NCBI GenBank assembly: GCA_036873755.1
Contig: JAVTVY010020531.1
Span: 18,233 to 82,232 of the forward strand
Source of the DNA: Hanleya hanleyi
Lineage: Eukaryota > Mollusca > Polyplacophora > Lepidopleurida > Hanleyidae
Reading direction: 5' to 3'
DNA: 64,000 nt
The notes under the pieces were generated by a model. The model was given only the letters and a program-made list of their open reading frames with translations, ran no database searches and was not told where the DNA came from. A program made the translations under genes and the position numbers. Positions 34,381 through 47,368 of the stretch are shown here, in pieces (the first letter of the stretch is position 1; each line of letters opens with the position of its first letter).

Positions 34381-35324
34381 AAGGGTCCAGCGCACTATTA
34401 AAATTTACATTGGCGGCAATGTTAAAAACTGTTAACGTAATTGCATATCCTCGATTGATTAATTAAGTCTCGACTTCCATATTTCGGCCAGAAGTACTTT
34501 AATTGAAGTACTACAACCGGACAGATTTCTTGACGGGGGTCGCCCATTGAAATTTTGAGTTATGCGCGCTCCTGCAAATGACGTCATAATTTTGGCTTTT
34601 TTCTCTGCTTTCAGAAAGCAGTGCACAGGTACCCAAATAGTCCCTCTTAGCAACTCCATATTAGGCCTTGAGTTAAAATCAACATCACAGCGGAACTAAA
34701 CACATACCATACTCCAATCACCTACCACTGGCCTTCAATTATTCCTCGCAACAGACTGGAAAAAATATTGAAAACAATTCACCTCTCCGGCAGAGGTTGC
34801 CTAAAGGTGTTAACGGATCGGCACTATTTTTAATAGTGGTCTGGTACCTACTAGAGTAGGTAATTTTGCTCAATCACCTCCAAACTATATGCATGGGTAT
34901 TCCTTGTTGACTGGCTAGAAAATGTGAGAAATTTCCGTGCGATTCGCTGAGCGGTTGACGAATTATGGGGCTTCGAATTCATGTACCACAACCTAAATAC
35001 AACACTTTTTCACTTCCTCAGGCAAATTCATAGGTCAACAATGTTATCATGTGTGACTCGAGCAGCCATCACCAGAGCCCCAAATAGTAATTACTAAGAT
35101 GCTACTCCCATTTGCCCACATTTCAACACCTGAAACGACCTCTTTAGCCTTTCTCATGAATTATGGTGATTTTTTTACAATGGTACCCCCAAAGCCGCTT
35201 ATTTTGGTCAATTTTTAGCCCACCATCATCAGATGGTGGGCTGTTTAAATCACTTTTCGTCCATGGTCCGTCGTCCGTCCGTCAGTTCGTCCTTCAGTCA
35301 GTCAGTCCGTCCGTAAACAATTCT

Positions 35325-37325
35325 TGTTACCGCAATTTCTCAGGAACTACTGCATGGATCTTTTTCAAATTTGGTACACAGGTTCCCCTTGGGGTCTAGT
35401 TGTGAAAGAAACCTTTTCTGGTCCGATTCGAAAATCCAATATGGCCACCAGGCAGCCATCTTGGATTTCCCCAGGAAACCTTGTTACCGCGATTTCTCCG
35501 GAACTACTCCATGGATCTTTTCCAAATTTGGTACACAGGTTCCCCTTGGGGTCTAGTTGTGCAAGAAACCTTTTCTGGTCCGATTCGAAAATCCAATATG
35601 GCCACCAGGCAGCCATCTTGGATTTCCCCATGAAACCTTGTTACCGCGATTTCTCAGGAACTACTGCATGGATCTTTTTTCAAATTTGATACACAGGTTC
35701 CCCTCGGGGTCTAGTTGTGCAAGAAACCTTTTCTGGTCCAATTCGAAAATCCAATATGGCCACCAGGCAGCCATCTTGGGTATCCCCATGAAAACTTGTT
35801 ACCGCGATTTCTCAGGAACTACTGCATGGATCTTTTTCAAATTTGGTACACAGGTTCCCCTTGGGGTCTAGTTGTGAAAGAAACCTTTTCTGGTCCGATT
35901 CGAAAATCCAATATGGCCACCAGGCAGCCATCTTGGATTTCCCCATGAAACATTGTTACCGCGATTTCTCAGGAACTACTGCATGGATCTTTTCCAAATT
36001 TGGTACACAGGTTCCCCTTGGGGTCTAGTTGTGCAAGAAACCTTTTCTGGTCCGATTCGAAAATCCAATATGGCCACCAGGCAGCCATCTTGGATTTCCC
36101 CATGAAACATTGTTACCGCGATTTCTTACGAACTACTGCATGGATCTTTTTCAAATTTGGTACACAGGTTCCCCTTGGGGTCTAGTTGTGCAAGAAACCT
36201 TTTCCGATCCGTTTCGAAAATCCAATATGGCCACCAGGCAGCCATCTTGGATTTCTCCATAAAAGCTTGTTACCGCGATTTCTCAGGAACTACTGCATGG
36301 ATCTTTTTTCAAATTTGGTACACAGGTTCCCCTCGGGGTCTAGTTGTGCAAGAAACCTTTTCTGGTCCGACTCGAAAATCCAATATGGCCACCAGGCAGC
36401 CATCTTGGATTTCCCCATGAAACATTGTTACCGCGATTTCTCAGGAACTACTGCATGGATGTTTCTCAAATTTGGTACACAGGTGCCACATGGGGTCTAG
36501 TTGAGCACGATACCCTTTCTCGTCCGATTCGAAAATCCAATATGGCCACCAGGCAGCCATCTTGGATTTCCACATGAAAATTTGTTATCGTCATTTCTCA
36601 GGAAGTACTGCATGGATCTTTCTCAAATTTGGTACACAGGTTCACCTTATGATCTAGTTGTGCAAGATACCTTTTTCAGTTCAAATTGAAAATCCAATAT
36701 GGCCACCAGGCGGCCATCTTAGATTTCCCCATGAAACTTTGTTATCGTGATTTCTCAGGAAGTACTGCCTGGATCTTTCTTAAATTTGGTAGACACGTTG
36801 CCCTTGTGGTCCAGTTGTGCAACGTACCTTTCTGGTCCGATTCCAAAATCAAATATGTCCATCACGCGGCCATCTTGGATTTCCCCATGAAACTTTGTTA
36901 TTGCGATTTCTCAGGAACTACTGCATACATCTTTATCAAATTTGGTACACAGCTTCCCCTTGTAGCCTAGTTGTGCAAGATACCTTTTCTGGTCCGATTC
37001 GAAAATCCAATATGGCCACCAGGCGTCCATCTTGGATTTCCCAATGAAACTTTGTTATCGTGATTTCTCAAGAAGTACTGCATGGATCTTCCTCAAATTT
37101 GGTACACAGATTCCCCTTGTAGCCCAGTTGTGCAAGATACCTTTTTTGGTCAGATTCGAAAATCCAATATGGTTGCCAGGTGGCCATCTTGAATTTCCCC
37201 TTGAAACACTGTTATCTTGAATTCTCAGAAAATATTTCATGGATCTTTCTGAAATTTGGTACACAGGTCCCAGATGGGGCCTAGTTGTGCAAGATAGCTT
37301 TATCGGTCCGATTCGAAAATCCAAT
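35325..37325 (+). repeat. 157-bp tandem repeat array, about 13 copies
   Basis: The unit contains CTACTGCATGGATCTTT, AAATTTGGTACACAGGTTCC, GGGGTCTAGTTGTGCAAG and GCAGCCATCTTGGATTTCCC. Central copies are nearly identical; copies from about 36580 on are progressively more diverged, as expected of array edges. The unit is not a multiple of three and ORFs slide through all frames, so the predicted peptides are artefacts. Confidence 0.95.
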
Positions 37326-38177
37326 TAATACGGTATTCCCGAGTTGTGACCTTGCATCACAAGAGTCGGTGGATCAAACGGTGGGGCATATTCTATATAT
37401 TGACTATAGAGAATATCCATATCTTCACCTTCCATATCAAGGAGTTCAAATAATTCGGAATTAAAATGTATTTAGTCCATGCAGTTGCAAGTGAACTGCC
37501 CCGCCCTTTCGTCTGCCGGCGGGTCAGCTACATGAGGGACGTCACTCTTGTGACACAATGTCACAACTCGACAACTGTAAACTACTGCATATTTCGATCC
37601 ATGGGAAATAATCAAGATTCAGACACTTTCAAATTCGAAGTTTCAACATTACTGCGCGGACCGGATGCCTTCAGTATTAAGTATTGTACCATCTTACTAT
37701 TTTCGGTCATGGTATCTTAAAAGAGATATCTCAAACTAGTCCAGTAAACAGAACAGAATAAGCATTCGTTCCAAATTATAAAATTTTAAGTATGCCAAAG
37801 TATCAAAGAGATTTTTCTTCGCTTCCAGTACCAAATGATGACACGTGCAAAAAAATAAATAGAATAAAAATATTACAAAACGAAGACGAAGGATCCTCCG
37901 TACATGTGCATTCACTTTCAGGCTAACTTCTCATTTCTCTTGTACTATAACAACCAACATAAGTTCAGTTTCTAGAAATCTTGAAACTTCTGAAACTTAG
38001 AAAGATTATATCTTGGTGTTTTCCAGTGTCCCTTTTTAGATCTTTTTCGCTCAGATTCGAAATTCTGTAAACAAAATTACAACTCAATCGTCTTAGTAAC
38101 AATGGACAAAAAGATCCTCTTGTCATTAGCTTACAATTATCGGACAATGGTGGGCACCAAGATCCTTCAGGATATCT
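37326..38177. other. unique flank of the 157-bp insertion
   Basis: No recognisable gene. It may be the right flank of the tandem-repeat element, since it lies between the array and the resumed satellite unit. Confidence 0.45.
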
Positions 38178-39103
38178 CGTTAAGATTAATGTTTGGTTTT
38201 ATCATCAAACAGAATCGTGAAACTGTGAAATTTGGAACTGTTTTACGGAAAAACTATTTCTCATCAAATAAAATCACAGAAGTTGCAGCTGAAGAACAGC
38301 GCGTTTCAATTATACAACGAATTCTGACCCCACCCCCAACCAAGTACACCAATAAAGGTTGACCCCTGCCATTTTTGTTCGCCATTAACCGAGAACGAAC
38401 GTATCTATTCAAGCCAAACACTTTATTATCACGGAAAAAGTCACTTAAGGTAATCCCTAACCACTTCGGCTATTATCTCGTGTTCTCGAGCTCGGCTAAA
38501 TATGACCAAATGTCCATTAATCCATGCAAAACATGGAAAAAATGAGGTGTCTCTAGTTAAAACTATACAATATAGCCTCCGTCCAGCGGCTGGAGCACTG
38601 TTAGCGAAGTCCCTTATCATCATTCAACATTACGTGGCTGATTGAAGCAGTGATGAATAGAGTCGCTTCAACTGGGGCTGAATAGGGGTTTAAAGAACAC
38701 TACCCCTGTCGGCCAATGCACCAATATTCTGATAATTTTGGCCTTTTCAGAGGACAGCTATAGGAATCCCCCGATTCCTCGATTAGTTACGGGTATTCTC
38801 CAGGCATAACATTGAAGCATGCCCCAATAGCATATTATAGCGAGCGAAATATATAGCAGACAACTGTAAAATTTAGAAAACAACCGCGAATAATCTGTAA
38901 CCAAATCACACAAAAATAGCATCAAATGTTCTAAAGACAAAGCCACACGTCGTCTCCGCCCTCACATTGCCTGGTCTTTCTCACATTTCACTAAAACACT
39001 TCATAATTCAACCAAAAATACCTAACTTTGCGTGGTCTGCCTTATCCATTGTCCATTTTTCAACACCAAGTGATCCCAACATCAGCGGAAAACGGAACCC
39101 TTT

Positions 39104-40382
39104 AAGAGTCCAGACCACTATTAAAATTTACATTGGCGGCAATGTTAAAAACTGTTAACGTAATTGCATCTCCTCGATTGATTAATTAAGTCTCGGCTTC
39201 CATATTTCGGCCAGAAGTACTTTAATTCAAGTACTACAACCGGACAGACTTCTTGACGGGGGTCGCCCATTGAAATTTTGAGTTATGCGCGCTCCTACAA
39301 ATGACGTCATAATTTTGGCCCCGAATCGTAGTTAGTAAGATCCTCCTCCCATTTGCCCACATTTCAACACCTGAAACGACCTCTTTAGCCTTTCTCATGA
39401 ATTATGGTAATTTTTTTACAATGGTACCCCCCAAAACTGCTTATTTTGATCAATTGTTAAGATTAATGTTTGGTTTTATCATAAAAACAGAATCGACCAA
39501 CTGTGAAATTTGGAACTGTTTTACGGAAAAACTATTTCTGGTCAAATAAAATCACAGAAGTTGCAGCTGAAGAACAGCGCGTTTCAATTATACAACGAAT
39601 TCTGACCCCACCCCTCCCCCCAACCAAGTACACCTACAAAGGTTGACCCCTGCCACTTTTGTTCGCCATTAGCCGAGAAGGAACGTATCTATTCAAGCCA
39701 AACACTTTATTATCACGGAAAAAGTCACTTAAGGTAATCCCTAACCACTTCGGCTATTATCTCGTGTTCTCGAGCTCGGCTCGGCCAAATGTCCATTAAT
39801 CCATGCAAAACATGGAAAAATTGAGGTGTGTCTAGTTAAAACTATACAATATAGCCTCCGTCCAGCGGCTGGAGCACTGTTAGCGGAGTCCCTTGTCGTC
39901 ATTCAACATTACGTGGCTGACTGAAGCAGTGGTGAATAGAGTCGCTTCAACTGGGGCTGAATAGGGGTTTAAAGAATACTACCCCTGTCGGCCAATGTAC
40001 CAATATTCTGATAATTTTGGCCTTGTCAGAGGACAGCTATAGGAATCCCCCGATTCCTCGATTAGTTACGGGTATTCTCCAGGCATAACTTTGAAGCATG
40101 CCCCAATAGCATATTATAGCGAGCGATATATATAGCAGACAACTGTAAAATTTAGAAAACAACCGTGAATAATCTGTAACCAAATCACACAAAAATAGCG
40201 TCAAATGTTCTAAAGACAAAGCCACACGTCGTCTCCGCCCTCACATTGCCTGGCCTTTCTCACATTTCACTAAAACACTTCATAATTCAACCAAAAATAC
40301 CTAACTTTGGGTGGTCTGCCTTATCCATTGTCCATTTTTCAACACCAAGTGATCCCAACATCAGCGCAAAACGGAACCCTTT
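39104..40382. repeat. satellite unit 1, deleted (1279 bp)
   Basis: This unit lacks about 480 bases: the sequence goes from CATAATTTTGGC directly to a GTAGTTAGTAAGATCC segment that normally lies about 500 bases further on. Confidence 0.85.
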
Positions 40383-42109
40383 AAGGGTCCAGACCACTAT
40401 TAAAATTTACATTGGCGGCAATGTTAAAAAATGTTAACGTAATTGCATCTCCTCGATTGATTAATTAAGTCTCGACTTCCATATTTCGGCCAGACTTCTT
40501 GACGGGGGTCGCCCATTGAAATTTTGAGTTATGCGCGCTCCTACAAATGACGTCATAATTTTGGCTTTTTTCTCTGCTTTCAGAAAGCGGCGCACAGGCA
40601 CCCAAATAGTCCCTCTTAGCAACTCCTTATTATGCCTTGAGTTAAAATCAACATCACAGCGGAACCAACCAAATACCATACTCCAATCACCTACCACTGG
40701 CCTTCAATTATTCCTCGCAACAGAGACTGGAAAAAATATTGAAAACAATTCACTTCTCTGGCAGAAGTTGCCTAAAGGGGTTAACGGATCGGCACTATTT
40801 TTAATGGTGGTCTGGTACCTACTAGAGTAGGTAATTTTGCTCAATCACCTCCAAACTAAGCATGGGTATTCCTTGTTGACTGGCTGGAAAATGTGAGAAA
40901 TTTTCGTGAGATTCGCTGAGCGGTTGACGAATTATGGGGCTTCGAATTCATGTACCACAACCTAAATACAACACTTTTTCACTTCCTCAGACAAATTCAT
41001 AGGTCAACAATGTTATCATGTGTGACTCGAGTAGCCATCACCAGAGACCCAAATAGTAATTACTAAGATGCTCCTCTCATTTGCCCACATTTCAACACCT
41101 GAAACGACCTCTTTAGCCTTTCTCATGAATTATGGTGATTTTTTTACAATGGTACCCCCCAAAACCGCTTATTTTGATCAATTTTTAAGATTAATGTTTG
41201 GTTTTATCATAAAAACAGAATCGTGAAACTATGAAATTTGGAACTGTTTTACGGAAAAACTATTTCTGGTCAAATAAAATCACAGAAGTTGCAGCTGAAG
41301 AACAGCGCGTTTCAATTATACAACGAATTCTGACCCCACCCCCAACCAAGTACACCAATAAAGGTTGACCCCTGCCATTTTTGTTCGCCATTAGCCGAGA
41401 ACGAACGTATCTATTCAAGCCAAACACTTTATTATCACGGAAAAAGTCACTTAAGGTAATCCCTAACCACTTCGGCTATTATCTCGTGTTCTCGAGCTCG
41501 GCTAAATATGACCAAATGTCCATTAATCCATGCAAAACATGGAAAAATGGAGGTGTGTCTAGTTAAAACTATACAATATAGCCTCCGTCCAGCGGCTGGA
41601 GCACTGTTAGCGGAGTCCCTTGTCATCATTCAACATTACATGGCTGATTGAAGCAGTGATGAATAGAGTCGCTTCAACTGGGGCTCAATAGGGGTTTAAA
41701 GAACACTACCCCTGTCGGCCAATGTACCAATATTCTGATAATTTTGGCCTTTTCAGAGGACAGCTATAGGAATCCCCCGATTCCTCGATTAGTTACGGGT
41801 ATTCTCCAGGCATAACTTTGAAGCATGCCCCAATAGCATATTATAGCGAGCGATATATATAGCAGACAACTGTAAAATTTAGAAAACAACCGTGAATAAT
41901 CTGTAACCAAATCACACAAAAATAGCGTCAAATGTTCTAAAGACAAAGCCACACGTCGTCTCCGCCCTCACATTGCCTGGCCTTTCTCACATTTCACTAA
42001 AACACTTCATAATTCAACCAAAAATACCTAACTTTGGGTGGTCTGCCTTATCCATTGTCCATTTTTCAACACCAAGTGATCCCAACATCAGCGCAAAACG
42101 GAACCCTTT
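40383..42109. repeat. satellite unit 2, 33-bp deletion (1727 bp)
   Basis: The bases between two CAGA tetramers are missing near 40493, removing the AGTACTTTAATTCAAGTACT inverted repeat present in all other full units. Confidence 0.85.
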
Positions 42110-45100
42110 AAGGGTCCAGACCACTATTAAAATTTACATTGGCGGCAATGTTAAAAAATGTTAACGTAATTGCATCTCCTCGATTGATTAATCAAGTCTC
42201 GACTTCCATATTTCGGCCAGAAGTACTTTAATTCAAGTACTACAACCGGACAGACTTCTTGACGGGGGTCGCCCATTGAAATTTTGAGTTATGCGCGCTC
42301 CTACAAATGACGTCATAATTTTGGCTTTTTTCTCTGCTTTCAGAAAGCGGCGCACAGGCACCCAAATAGTCCCTCTTAGCAACTCCTTATTATGCCTTGA
42401 GTTAAAATCAACATCACAGCGGAACCAACCAAATACCATACTCCAATCACCTACCACTGGCCTTCAATTATTCCTCGCAACAGAGACTGAAAAAAATATT
42501 GAAAACAATTCACTTCTCTGGCAGAGGTTACCTAAAGGGGTTAACGGATCGGCACTAGTTTTAATAGTGGTCTGGTACCTACTAGAGTAGGTAATTTTGC
42601 TCAATCACCTCCAAACTATGCATGGGTATTCCTTGTTGACTGGCTAGAAAATGTGAGAAATTTTCGTGAGATTCGCTGAGCGGTTGACGAATTATGGGGC
42701 TTTGAATTCATGTACCACAACCTAAATACAACACTTTTTCACTTCCTCAGACAAATTCATAGGTCAACAATGTTATCATGTGTGACTCGAGCAGCCATCA
42801 CCAGAGACCCAAATAGTAATTACTAAGATGCTCCTCTCATTTGCCCACATTTCAACACCTGAAACGACCTCTTTAGCCTTTCTCATGAATTATGGTGATT
42901 TTTTTACAATGGTACCCCCAAAACCGCTTATTTTGATCAATTTTTAAGATTAATGTTTGGTTTTATCATAAAAACAGAATCGTGAAACTGTGAAATTTGG
43001 AACTGTTTTACGGAAAAACTATTTCTGGTCAAATAAAATCACAGAAGTTGCAGCTGAAGAACAGCGCGTTTCAATTATACAACGAATTCTGACCCCACCC
43101 CCAACCAAGTACACCAATAAAGGTTGACCCCTGCCATTTTTGTTCGCCATTAGCCGAGAACGAACGTATCTATTCAAGCCAAACACTTTATTATCACGGA
43201 AAAAGTCACTTAAGGTAATCCCTAACCACTTCGGCTATTATCTCGTGTTCTCGAGCTCGGCTAAATATGACCAAATGTCCATTAATCCATGCAAAACATG
43301 GAAAAATGGAGGTGTGTCTAGTTAAAACTATACAATATAGCCTCCGTCCAGCGGCTGGAGCACTGTTAGCGGAGTCCCTTGTCATCATTCAACATTACAT
43401 GGCTGATTGAAGCAGTGATGAATAGAGTCGCTTCAACTGGGGCTCAATAGGGGTTTAAAGAACACTACCCCTGTCGGCCAATGTACCAATATTCTGATAA
43501 TTTTGGCCTTTTCAGAGGACAGCTATAGGAATCCCCCGATTCCTCGATTAGTTACGGGTATTCTCCAGGCATAACTTTGAAGCATGCCCCAATAGCATAT
43601 TATAGCGAGCGATATATATAGCAGACAACTGTAAAATTTAGAAAACAACCGTGAATAATCTGTAACCAAATCACACAAAAATAGCGTCAAATGTTCTAAA
43701 GACAAAGCCACACGTCGTCTCCGCCCTCACATTGCCTGGCCTTTCTCACATTTCACTAAAACACTTCATAATTCAACCAAAAATACCTAACTTTGGGTGG
43801 TCTGCCTTATCCATTGTCCATTTTTCAACACCAAGTGATCCCAACATCAGCGCAAAACGGAACCCTTTAAGGGTCCAGACCACTATTAAAATTTACATTG
43901 GCGGCAATGTTAAAAAATGTTAACGTAATTGCATCTCCTCGATTGATTAATCAAGTCTCGACTTCCATATTTCGGCCAGAAGTACTTTAATTCAAGTACT
44001 ACAACCGGACAGACTTCTTGACGGGGGTCGCCCATTGAAAGTTTGAGTTATGCGCGCTCCTACAAATGACGTCATAATTTTGGCTTTTTTCTCTGCTTTC
44101 AGAAAGCGGCGCACAGGCACCCAAATAGTCCCTCTTAGCAACTCCTTATTATGCCTTGAGTTAAAATCAACATCACAGCGGAACCAACCAAATACCATAC
44201 TCCAATCACCTACCACTGGCCTTCAATTATTCCTCGCAACAGAGACTGAAAAAAATATTGAAAACAATTCACTTCTCTGGCAGAGGTTACCTAAAGGGGT
44301 TAACGGATCGGCACTAGTTTTAATAGTGGTCTGGTACCTACTAGAGTAGGTAATTTTGCTCAATCACCTCCAAACTATGCATGGGTATTCCTTGTTGACT
44401 GGCTAGAAAGTGTGAGAAATTTTCGTGAGATTCGCTGAGCGGTTGACGAATTATGGGGCTTTGAATTCATGTACCACAACCTAAATACAACACTTTTTCA
44501 CTTCCTCAGACAAATTCATAGGTCAACAATGTTATCATGTGTGACTCGAGCAGCCATCACCAGAGACCCAAATAGTAATTACTAAGATGCTCCTCTCATT
44601 TGCCCACATTTCAACACCTGAAACGACCTCTTTAGCCTTTCTCATGAATTATGGTGATTTTTTTACAATGGTACCCCCCAAAACCGCTTATTTTGATCAA
44701 TTTTTAAGATTAATGTTTGGTTTTATCATAAAAACAGAATCGTGAAACTATGAAATTTGGAACTGTTTTACGGAAAAACTATTTCTGGTCAAATAAAATC
44801 ACAGAAGTTGCAGCTGAAGAACAGCGCGTTTCAATTATACAACGAATTCTGACCCCACCCCCAACCAAGTACACCAATAAAGGTTGACCCCTGCCATTTT
44901 TGTTCGCCATTAGCCGAGAACGAACGTATCTATTCAAGCCAAACACTTTATTATCACGGAAAAAGTCACTTAAGGTAATCCCTAACCACTTCGGCTATTA
45001 TCTCGTGTTCTCGAGCTCGGCTAAATATGACCAAATGTCCATTAATCCATGCAAAACATGGAAAAATGGAGGTGTGTCTAGTTAAAACTATACAATATAG

Positions 45101-47368
45101 CCTCCGTCCAGCGGCTGGAGCACTGTTAGCGGAGTCCCTTGTCATCATTCAACATTACGTGGCTGATTGAAGCAGTGATGAATAGAGTCGCTTCAACTGG
45201 GGCTCAATAGGGGTTTAAAGAACACTACCCCTGTCGGCCAATGTACCAATATTCTGATAATTTTGGCCTTTTCAGAGGACAGCTATAGGAATCCCCCGAT
45301 TCCTCGATTAGTTACGGGTATTCTCCAGGCATAACTTTGAAGCATGCCCCAATAGCATATTATAGCGAGCGATATATATAGCAGACAACTGTAAAATTTA
45401 GAAAACAACCGTGAATAATCTGTAACCAAATCACACAAAAATAGCGTCAAATGTTCTAAAGACAAAGCCACACGTCTCCGCCCTCACATTGCCTGGCCTT
45501 TCTCACATTTCACTAAAACACTTCATAATTCAACCAAAAATACCTAACTTTGGGTGATCTGCCTTATCCATTGTCCATTTTTCAACACCAAGTGATCCCA
45601 ACATCAGCGCAAAACGGAACCCTTTAAGGGTCCAGACCACTATTAAAATTTACATTGGCGGCAATGTTAAAAAATGTTAACGTAATTGCATCTCCTCGAT
45701 TGATTAATCAAGTCTCGACTTCCATATTTCGGCCAGAAGTACTTTAATTCAAGTACTACAACTGGACAGACTTCTTGACGGGGGTCGCCCATTGAAAGTT
45801 TGAGTTATGCGCGCTCCTACAAATGACGTCATAATTTTGGCTTTTTTCTCTGCTTTCAGAAAGCGGCGCACAGGCACCCAAATAGTCCCTCTTAGCAACT
45901 CCTTATTATGCCTTGAGTTAAAATCAACATCACAGCGGAACCAACCAAATACCATACTCCAATCACCTACCACTGGCCTTCAATTATTCCTCGCAACAGA
46001 GACTGAAAAAAATATTGAAAACAATTCACTTCTCTGGCAGACGTTACCTAAAGGGGTTAACGGATCGGCACTAGTTTTAATAGTGGTCTGGTACCTACTA
46101 GAGTAGGTAATTTTGCTCAATCACCTCCAAACTATGCATGGGTATTCCTTGTTGACTGGCTAGAAAGTGTGAGAAATTTTCGTGAGATTCGCTGAGCGGT
46201 TGACGAATTATGGGGCTTTGAATTCATGTACCACAACCTAAATACAACACTTTTTCACTTCCTCAGACAAATTCATAGGTCAACAATGTTATCATGTGTG
46301 ACTCGAGCAGCCATCACCAGAGACCCAAATACTAATTACTAAGATGCTCCTCTCATTTGCCCACATTTCAACACCTGAAACGACCTCTTTAGCCTTTCTC
46401 ATGAATTATGGTGATTTTTTTACAATGGTACCCCCAAAACCGCTTATTTTGATCTATTATTAAGATTAATGTTTGGTTTTATCATAAAAACAGAATCGTG
46501 AAACTGTGAAAATTGGAACTGTTTTATGGAAAAACTATTTCTGGTCAAATAAAATCACAGAAGTTGCAGCTGAAGAACAGCGCGTTTCAATTATTCAACG
46601 AGCCCACCCCCAACCAAGTACACCAATAAAGGTTGACCCCTGCCATTTTTGTTCGCCATTAACCGAGAACGAACGTATCTATTCAAGCCAAACACTTTAT
46701 TATCACGGAAAAGTCACTTAAGGTAATCCCTAACCACTTCGGCTATTATCTCGTGTTCTCGAGCTCGGCTAAATATGACCAAATGTCCATTAATCCATGC
46801 AAAACATGGAAAAATGGAGGTGTGTCTAGTTAAAACTATACAATATAGCCTCCGTCCAGCGGCTGGAGCACTGTTAGCGGAGACCCTTGTCATCATTCAA
46901 CATTACATGGCTGATTGAAGCAGTGATGAATAGAGTCGCTTCAACTGGGGCTCAATAGGGGTTTAAAGAACACTACCCCTGTCGGCCAATGTACCAATAT
47001 TCTGATAATTTTGGCCTTTTCAGAGGACAGCTATAGGAATCCCTCGATTAGTTACGGGTATTCTCCAGGCATAACTTTGAAGCATGCCCCAATAGCATAT
47101 TATAGCGAGCGATATATATAGCAGACAACTGTAAAATTTAGAAAACAACCGTGAATAATCTGTAACCAAATCACACAAAAATAGCGTCAAATGTTCTAAA
47201 GACAAAGCCACACGTCGTCTCCGCCCTCACATTGCCTGGCCTTTCTCACACTTCACTAAAACACTTCATAATTCAACCAAAAATACCTAACTTTGGGTGG
47301 TCTGCCTTATCCATTGTCCATTTTTCAACACCAAGTGATCCCAACATCAGCGCAAAACGGAACCCTTT
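42110..47368. repeat. satellite units 3-5, basic length (1759, 1757, 1743 bp)
   Basis: These have the simple 1.76-kb structure with one copy of the 525-bp sub-repeat, and share variants such as GGTTACCTAAAGG and CACTAGTTTTAATAG that separate them from the long units. Unit 5 has several small deletions (near 46600 and 47042). Confidence 0.9.

Larger units (their letters stand above)
35214..38177. mobile_element. insertion carrying a 157-bp tandem array
   Basis: The insert starts with a perfect hairpin (GCCCACCATC / GATGGTGGGC), then a CCGT-rich stretch, then about 13 copies of a 157-bp repeat to 37325, then about 850 bases of unique sequence. This order (hairpin flank, short tandem repeat, core array, other flank) resembles non-autonomous tandem-repeat-bearing elements such as pearl or HINE types described from molluscs. 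That is a comparison from general knowledge and needs checking. A shortened relative is at 18555-18740. Confidence 0.65.
34381..39103. repeat. satellite unit 0, split by an insertion
   Basis: 34381-35213 carries the first part of a unit and stops at CAATTTTTA. 38178-39103 resumes at TTAAGATTAATG and completes it. Without the inserted 2.96 kb the unit would be about 1.76 kb. The bases TTA are shared at both junctions. Confidence 0.85.

Noticed and set aside
35163..37324. Overlapping ORFs of 60-120 codons with a repeated peptide resembling a repeat protein
   Set aside because: They are translations of a 157-bp tandem repeat whose length is not divisible by three, so the same peptides appear in shifting frames on both strands.
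35214..38177. Helitron with CTRR 3' terminus
   Set aside because: The right junction reads CTCG before TTAAG, not a CTRR end, and no terminal hairpin is visible there.
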